Source: UBA5760 sp964649385 (GTDB taxonomy: Bacteria; Chloroflexota; Dehalococcoidia; Dehalococcoidales; UBA5760). Taken from it: a stretch of 9,148 nucleotides of DNA. The position numbers were made by a program, and so were the translations under genes. Below are positions 5,542-9,148 of the stretch, piece by piece. Below the pieces are notes generated by a model. It had not been told where the DNA came from. It did no database searches and saw only the letters and a program-made list of their open reading frames with translations. The DNA is taken from NCBI GenBank assembly GCA_964649385.1, contig CAZYRA010000044.1, positions 1 to 9,148 on the forward strand, written 5' to 3'. Position 1 is the first letter of the stretch. Every line of letters begins with the position of its first letter.

Positions 5542-7050
5542 ATGACAGATGAGAAAAAGGATTACACAACCGGCTTCGGCGCTCCTGTTGACGACGATCA
5601 GAACAGCAAGACTGCGGGAAATCCGGGCCCTATCCTTATTCAGGATACGCATTTGCTGGAAAAGTTAGGGCATTTTGACCGTGAGCGTATCCCGGAACGT
5701 GTCGTCCACGCCAAGGGGGCGGGAGCTCACGGCTATTTCGAGGTAACAGCAGACGTTACAAAATACACGAAGGCTAAATTCCTCTCCAAGGTGGGAAAAC
5801 GTACTGAGGTATTTGCCCGGTTTTCCACCGTGGGCGGTGAGAGAGGCTCGGCCGACGCCGAGCGTGACCCGCGCGGTTTTGCTCTGAAGTTCTACACTGA
5901 AGAGGGCAACTATGACATGACCGGAAACAATACCCCTGTCTTCTTCATACGCGACCCGCTAAAATTCCCGGACTTCATCCACACGCAGAAACGTCATCCC
6001 GGCTCCAATCTTAAGGATGCCAACATGTTTTGGGACTTCCTCTCCCTGACACCTGAATCTATCCACCAAGTCACTATCCTGTTTTCAGACCGTGGAACTC
6101 CCAGGACTTTTCGCAACATGAACGGCTACAGTAGCCACACCTTCAAATGGTATACCGAAAAGGGTGAGTATTACTGGGTGAAATATCACTTCAAGACAGA
6201 GCAGGGCATCCAGAATTTCAACCGGGATGAAGCCACTGAGATGAAGGGGAACGATCCTGACCACGCCACCCGTGACCTCTTTCAGGCTATCGAGCGTGGG
6301 GAATACCCTTCCTGGCGGCTCGAAATGCAGATAATGACCCCGGAGGAGACTGAAAATTACCGCTTTGACCCCTTTGATGTTACCAAGGTCTGGTTCCATG
6401 CCGATGTGAAGCCGTTCACCATTGGGCGACTGGTACTGAATAAGAATCCCCAGAATTACTTTGCGGAAGTGGAACAGGCTGCCTTTTCTCCGGCAAACTT
6501 CGTCCCCGGCATTGCCGCATCACCGGACAAACTGCTACAGGGCCGGCTTTTCTCCTACCACGATACCCATCTGCATCGTCTCGGGCCGAACTATCAAATG
6601 TTACCAATCAACCGGCCCAAGAACGCCGTAAACTACTATCAACGCGACGGCGCGATGGCTTACGGGGATAACAACGGTGACAACCCTAACTACTATCCCA
6701 ACAGCTTCGGCGGCCCGGAACCAAAACCAGATACCGGTGAGCCCCCGTTTGAAGTATCGGGGCAAGCAGCCCGCCAGCCTTACATACATCCCAACGACGA
6801 TTTCTTCCAGGCTGGAGAGTTGTACCGCCGAGTTATGATGAATGAAGACCGAGACCACCTTGTCGGAAACATCACGACTCATCTCTGTAATGCTCTCAAA
6901 CGCATTCAGTTACGCCAAACGGCCATTTTCTACAAGGCTGACACCGAATACGGCACACGGGTTGCCCAAGGACTGAAACTGGACGTGAACGAGGTTAAAA
7001 GTCTTTCAGAGATGACCCAGGAAGAACGCGCCAGAGCCACAGCTAAATAA
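5542..7050 (+). CDS. katA: Heme catalase, small-subunit monofunctional type
   Basis: This 502-residue protein has the length and order of small-subunit (probably clade 3) catalases, which convert two hydrogen peroxide molecules to water and oxygen. Distal-side residues are His56 in RIPERVVHAKGAGAHG and Asn129 in MTGNNTPVFFIRD. The proximal heme tyrosine is Tyr339 in RLFSYHDTH, preceded by Arg335. The substrate-channel and fold motif VPGIAASPDKLLQGR (321-335) is also present. All catalytic residues are intact, so it should be active if heme is available. The ATG follows GGGGGAGGT with suitable spacing. There is no signal peptide, so it is cytoplasmic. It is expressed from its own promoter just after rubrerythrin, giving two peroxide-removing enzymes side by side. 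The symbol katA is used as the general name for this type. Confidence 0.96.
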   Translation: MTDEKKDYTTGFGAPVDDDQNSKTAGNPGPILIQDTHLLEKLGHFDRERIPERVVHAKGAGAHGYFEVTADVTKYTKAKFLSKVGKRTEVFARFSTVGGERGSADAERDPRGFALKFYTEEGNYDMTGNNTPVFFIRDPLKFPDFIHTQKRHPGSNLKDANMFWDFLSLTPESIHQVTILFSDRGTPRTFRNMNGYSSHTFKWYTEKGEYYWVKYHFKTEQGIQNFNRDEATEMKGNDPDHATRDLFQAIERGEYPSWRLEMQIMTPEETENYRFDPFDVTKVWFHADVKPFTIGRLVLNKNPQNYFAEVEQAAFSPANFVPGIAASPDKLLQGRLFSYHDTHLHRLGPNYQMLPINRPKNAVNYYQRDGAMAYGDNNGDNPNYYPNSFGGPEPKPDTGEPPFEVSGQAARQPYIHPNDDFFQAGELYRRVMMNEDRDHLVGNITTHLCNALKRIQLRQTAIFYKADTEYGTRVAQGLKLDVNEVKSLSEMTQEERARATAK

Positions 7051-7103
7051 ACGATTTTAATTATACTTCCCTATACCTATCATAATTACTAAATTTTGCC
7101 GAA

Positions 7104-7138
7104 ACTGGCTAACTCTCTACCATCGGTTAATGACCAGT
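7104..7138 (+). other. Imperfect hairpin before the MFS gene
   Basis: ACTGG (7104-7108) and CCAGT (7134-7138) can pair. TAAC (7110-7113) and GTTA (7125-7128) can extend the stem beyond a small internal loop. It ends just before the AAGGAT ribosome site (7139-7144) of the transporter gene. A weak possible promoter, TTGCCG (7096) with 16 bp to TACCAT (7118), lies within the same stretch. Either could matter for expression, but support is thin. Confidence 0.25.
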
Positions 7139-7153
7139 AAGGATTGATTTAGA

Positions 7154-8350
7154 GTGACTACGCCGGCCATAGATAAGACGGGGGATACCTTTCGGGGCAA
7201 CCTCTGGATTACCTTTGTCGGTTTCCTTGATACGCACCTACTCATTCCTATAATAGCCCTTTACGCTATTCAACTGGGTGCTCGTTTGAGTATCGTTGGT
7301 CTCATCATAGGCTTATATTCTATAGCTAATGCACCAGCAAACATACTCTTTGGCAGGGTTATAGATCGATTTGGCATCAAATTACCACTGGCTCTCGGGC
7401 TTATTGGTGATGCCTTGGCTATGTTTCTATATTCGTTATGTAGAGTTCCCTTTCATTTGATCCTGGTACGCATTTTTCATGGCATATCAGGAGGGGTTGT
7501 TGGTCCAGCTACGATGTCCGTTACCGCGGAGCATGCCAAAAAATATCGGGGTGGTCGTACCATGGCCCTCTACGGCATTTCGCTGGCTGCGGCTACTTTG
7601 GCAGGTTATGTTCTTAGCGCCACGCTTGCTTCACGTCTGGGCTATGAATTCGTCTTCTATATCGGTGCGTTGTTATTAATCTCGGGAGCAGTCTTAACCT
7701 TAAGACTACCGACAAGGGCAAAGGGACCCCGTACCCAATCAGAGTCTCCCAAGGCAGGACTACATAGGATTTTAAAGTTAATGAGGAGGAGAGAGCTCCG
7801 TGCCTCATACGTTTCTATCTTTGCCCTATATTTTGCTTTCGGTGGTGTGGTTACTCTGCTTCCTTTGTATTTGAAGAGCTTAGGTATGGAAACTTTTCAT
7901 ACAGGGATGTTGCTAGCGACCTTTGCCATCACATTTATTTCACTCCAGGTTCCATCTGGAAATCTTTCTGATAAGTTAGGGAGAAAGACCCCCGCTGTTT
8001 TAGGCTTATGCCTATGTGTAGCTTCATTAGCTATGCTGCCAACACTACGCACCTTCCAGGCTCTTATTTTAGTGATGGTACTTTATGGAGCATCCTACGC
8101 TCTTATTTTCCCCTCGATATCTGCTATAGTCACTGATAATACCATGTCTGAAGAAAGGGGGAGAGCTACAGGTATATTTCACGCATTGCTTACAGTGGGT
8201 GTTGCTGTTGGTGCACCGGTTATCGGCTGGGCGGCTGAAACCATTGGGATTAAATGGGGATTAGTCCTATCTAGCAGTGCAGCAATCCTGGCTATACCCA
8301 TAGTGCTAATATCCTTACGGCCGCGGTCAACCCAAACGTCTGCCTGGTAA
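7154..8350 (+). CDS. MFS transporter, drug-efflux-like (DHA1 type)
   Basis: This 398-residue protein has about 12 hydrophobic segments, in two halves joined by a basic, hydrophilic loop (about 185-215). MFS motif A appears in both halves: GRVIDRFGIKLP (67-78), between helices 2 and 3, and GNLSDKLGRKTP (269-280), between helices 8 and 9. VRIFHGISGGVVGPA (105-119) is a helix-4 motif B-like stretch. Length and motifs fit a proton-linked exporter or sugar/metabolite carrier in the cytoplasmic membrane; the substrate is unknown. The start is GTG, preceded by AAGGAT about 10 nt upstream. It follows catalase on the same strand after 103 bp without a clear terminator. Its stop codon directly abuts the stop codon of arfB on the other strand, so its transcript must run into antisense of arfB. 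Confidence 0.9.
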   Translation: MTTPAIDKTGDTFRGNLWITFVGFLDTHLLIPIIALYAIQLGARLSIVGLIIGLYSIANAPANILFGRVIDRFGIKLPLALGLIGDALAMFLYSLCRVPFHLILVRIFHGISGGVVGPATMSVTAEHAKKYRGGRTMALYGISLAAATLAGYVLSATLASRLGYEFVFYIGALLLISGAVLTLRLPTRAKGPRTQSESPKAGLHRILKLMRRRELRASYVSIFALYFAFGGVVTLLPLYLKSLGMETFHTGMLLATFAITFISLQVPSGNLSDKLGRKTPAVLGLCLCVASLAMLPTLRTFQALILVMVLYGASYALIFPSISAIVTDNTMSEERGRATGIFHALLTVGVAVGAPVIGWAAETIGIKWGLVLSSSAAILAIPIVLISLRPRSTQTSAW

Positions 8351-8776
8351 TTATTCATTGCCGGACAGGACAGATCCCCGTAGGCACTTGGTCTTGCTGC
8401 TACGTTGCTTGCTTTCCAACCGACGTTTCTTTGACGCCAGTGTAGGTCTTGTCTTACGACGAATTTGTGGTCTTTGTGCTGCCTTGTGGATCAGCTTCAC
8501 CAGCCGCTCGGTTGCATCTTCGCGGTTCCGACCCTGAGTACGAAACCGCCGGGCTTCGATAATAAGTACGCCATCTTCAGTAATTCTATTGCCCGCTAGT
8601 GAAGTGAGACGTTTCCTGACTTCATCAGGTAAAGAGCGTGAGTTAGCTACGTCGAAGCGAAGCTGCACGGTGGTGGCAACTTTGTTGACGTTTTGCCCAC
8701 CCGGCCCTGAAGCGCGGATGAAGTTCTCTTGGATCTCACTATCGTCAATCTTAATCGTGCGGGTTATTTGAATCAT
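8351..8776 (-). CDS. arfB: Alternative ribosome-rescue factor ArfB (YaeJ-type peptidyl-tRNA hydrolase)
   Basis: This 141-residue protein matches the usual ArfB length of about 140. The N-terminal catalytic domain carries the release-factor motif GPGGQNVNKV, with GGQ at 26-28, which hydrolyses peptidyl-tRNA on stalled ribosomes. The C-terminal tail is strongly basic and ends with KKRRLESKQRSSKTKCLRG (117-135). In known ArfB proteins this tail enters the empty mRNA channel. The tail separates it from ordinary release factors RF1/RF2, which are much longer. The ATG gives MIQITRTIKIDDSEI, close to the known N-terminus. TAGGAT lies immediately before the ATG, so the ribosome site is unusually tight. 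It converges on the MFS gene with no bases between stop codons and is divergent from the universal stress protein gene. Confidence 0.93.
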   Translation of the reverse strand: MIQITRTIKIDDSEIQENFIRASGPGGQNVNKVATTVQLRFDVANSRSLPDEVRKRLTSLAGNRITEDGVLIIEARRFRTQGRNREDATERLVKLIHKAAQRPQIRRKTRPTLASKKRRLESKQRSSKTKCLRGSVLSGNE

Positions 8777-8857
8777 ATCCTAAGTTTAAACTCGCATCAC
8801 TGCCTTGAGCAAGCCATAGCTTATAAAGCACTGGTAACCATGGCGAAGCTGAACATA

Positions 8858-8879
8858 GCCCTAACGGCACACATAGGGC
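8858..8879 (+). other. Small perfect hairpin
   Basis: GCCCTA (8858-8863) and TAGGGC (8874-8879) form a perfect 6-bp stem with a 10-nt loop. It is followed by CAAAAACC, which is not a T-run on the plus strand. On the minus strand the sequence after the stem also lacks a T-run, so it is not a convincing terminator. Confidence 0.3.
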
Positions 8880-8940
8880 AAAAACCAAGGCGAACAGCCA
8901 TTCAGGTAAAGAGATTCGCTAGCAAAGACTAAAAAGGATT

Positions 8941-8992
8941 CTAAGTAATCATAATACGCAGCCCAAATACCGGAGATTACTAAGAAGCTGCG
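8941..8992 (+). other. Interleaved inverted repeats, possible pseudoknot or operator
   Basis: CTAAGTAATC (8941-8950) can pair with GATTACTAAG (8975-8984) with a single mismatch. CGCAGC (8957-8962) can pair perfectly with GCTGCG (8987-8992). The second pairing starts inside the loop of the first and closes outside it, the layout of an H-type pseudoknot. It lies directly upstream of the stress-protein promoter, so the DNA repeats could equally be protein-binding sites. Chance is not excluded. Confidence 0.3.
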
Positions 8993-9001
8993 ATATAGGG
9001 C

Positions 9002-9030
9002 TTGACAATCGGAAGAAATAGATGTACACT
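9002..9030 (+). promoter_or_regulatory. Predicted sigma70 promoter of the universal stress protein gene
   Basis: A perfect TTGACA (9002-9007), a 17-bp spacer and TACACT (9025-9030, four of six matches) form a plausible promoter. The predicted start is near 9037, about 42 nt before the ATG at 9079. Confidence 0.6.
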
Positions 9031-9078
9031 CTTCTCTTCTCTTAGATAACACTAGGTTTTGTAAAAGGGGGATAACAG

Positions 9079-9148
9079 ATGTATAAGAAAATCATGGTTC
9101 CTTTAGACGGTTCCGAGCTGGCGGAGTGCGCTCTTCCCCATGCCGAAG
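9079..9148 (+). CDS. Universal stress protein (UspA family), 5' part only
   Basis: The first 23 codons read MYKKIMVPLDGSELAECALPHAE. They contain the opening beta strand and the Asp of the Usp nucleotide-binding fold (IMVPLDGSELAE) typical of UspA-family proteins. The rest lies past the window. The ATG is preceded by AAGGGGGAT with suitable spacing. Usp proteins are cytoplasmic, often bind ATP or other nucleotides, and are induced by stress. Which subgroup this is cannot be told without the remainder. It has its own promoter and is divergent from arfB. Confidence 0.85.
   Translation, partial: MYKKIMVPLDGSELAECALPHAE

Larger units (their letters stand above)
8777..9078. other. Gene-free stretch between arfB and the stress-protein gene
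   Basis: I see no convincing coding sequence in these 302 bases. Short open frames on both strands have no family resemblance. It must hold the arfB promoter on the minus strand; the best -10 is TATAAG (8825 to 8820) with only a poor -35. On the plus strand it holds the stress-protein promoter near 9002-9030. It also contains a small hairpin (8858-8879) and an interleaved pairing (8941-8992), described separately. Confidence 0.5.

Noticed and set aside
8729..8932. A short plus-strand frame that includes MAKLNIALTAHIGQKPRRTAI near its end.
   Set aside because: It starts inside arfB, has no SD at the first ATG, and the later ATG has only poor context. No family is recognised.
8861..9052. A 63-residue minus-strand frame in the gap before the stress-protein gene.
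   Set aside because: It runs antisense across the stress-protein promoter and has no ribosome site or recognisable domain.
1..9148. Mobile elements, CRISPR arrays, tRNA or rRNA genes.
   Set aside because: No transposase, integrase, regularly spaced repeats, attachment-site duplications or tRNA-like cloverleaf were seen on reading both strands.

Overview
This 9.1-kb window is ordinary bacterial chromosome of roughly even base composition. Bacterial features include sigma70-type -35/-10 pairs, Shine-Dalgarno (SD) sites, and YebC, AcpS and ArfB genes. The mix of rubrerythrin, a CoA-disulfide-reductase-like flavoprotein, a small Cys-rich protein of a type I associate with anaerobes and methanogens, and a universal stress protein starting MYKKIMVPLDGSELAE suggests an anaerobe, plausibly a Chloroflexota/Dehalococcoidia-like lineage. 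That placement is recollection and inference, not demonstrated.

Left part (1-2082, minus strand): an acpS - membrane protein - yebC gene row, read right to left. It is led by a good promoter in front of acpS (TTGAGC-17-TATAAT). A second promoter directly before yebC (TTGACC-17-TAGAAT) suggests the regulator and anything beyond the window edge can be expressed separately. The middle gene is a four-helix membrane protein I cannot assign.

Centre (2251-7050, plus strand): a redox and oxygen-defence block. A flavin-dependent disulfide reductase/NADH-oxidase-like protein comes first. A SAM methyltransferase and a tightly coupled seven-cysteine small protein follow, then rubrerythrin and a complete heme catalase. 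Rubrerythrin reduces peroxide with electrons from reduced pyridine nucleotide via redox partners, and catalase dismutates it. The flavoprotein could supply reducing power or recycle low-molecular-weight disulfides, but that link is inferred. Catalase has its own near-consensus promoter only 7 bp after the rubrerythrin stop codon.

Right part (7154-9148): a 12-helix MFS transporter ends exactly where the convergent ribosome-rescue gene arfB ends, with no bases between the two stop codons. A roughly 300-bp gene-free stretch with possible RNA structure follows, and then the first 23 codons of a universal stress protein with its own promoter.

I found no rRNA, tRNA, CRISPR array, insertion sequence or prophage. 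Nothing here is clearly a new system. The best leads are the methyltransferase/Cys-rich pair, the unassigned membrane protein, a perfect palindrome just after the flavoprotein promoter, and two intergenic stretches with competing or interleaved pairings.
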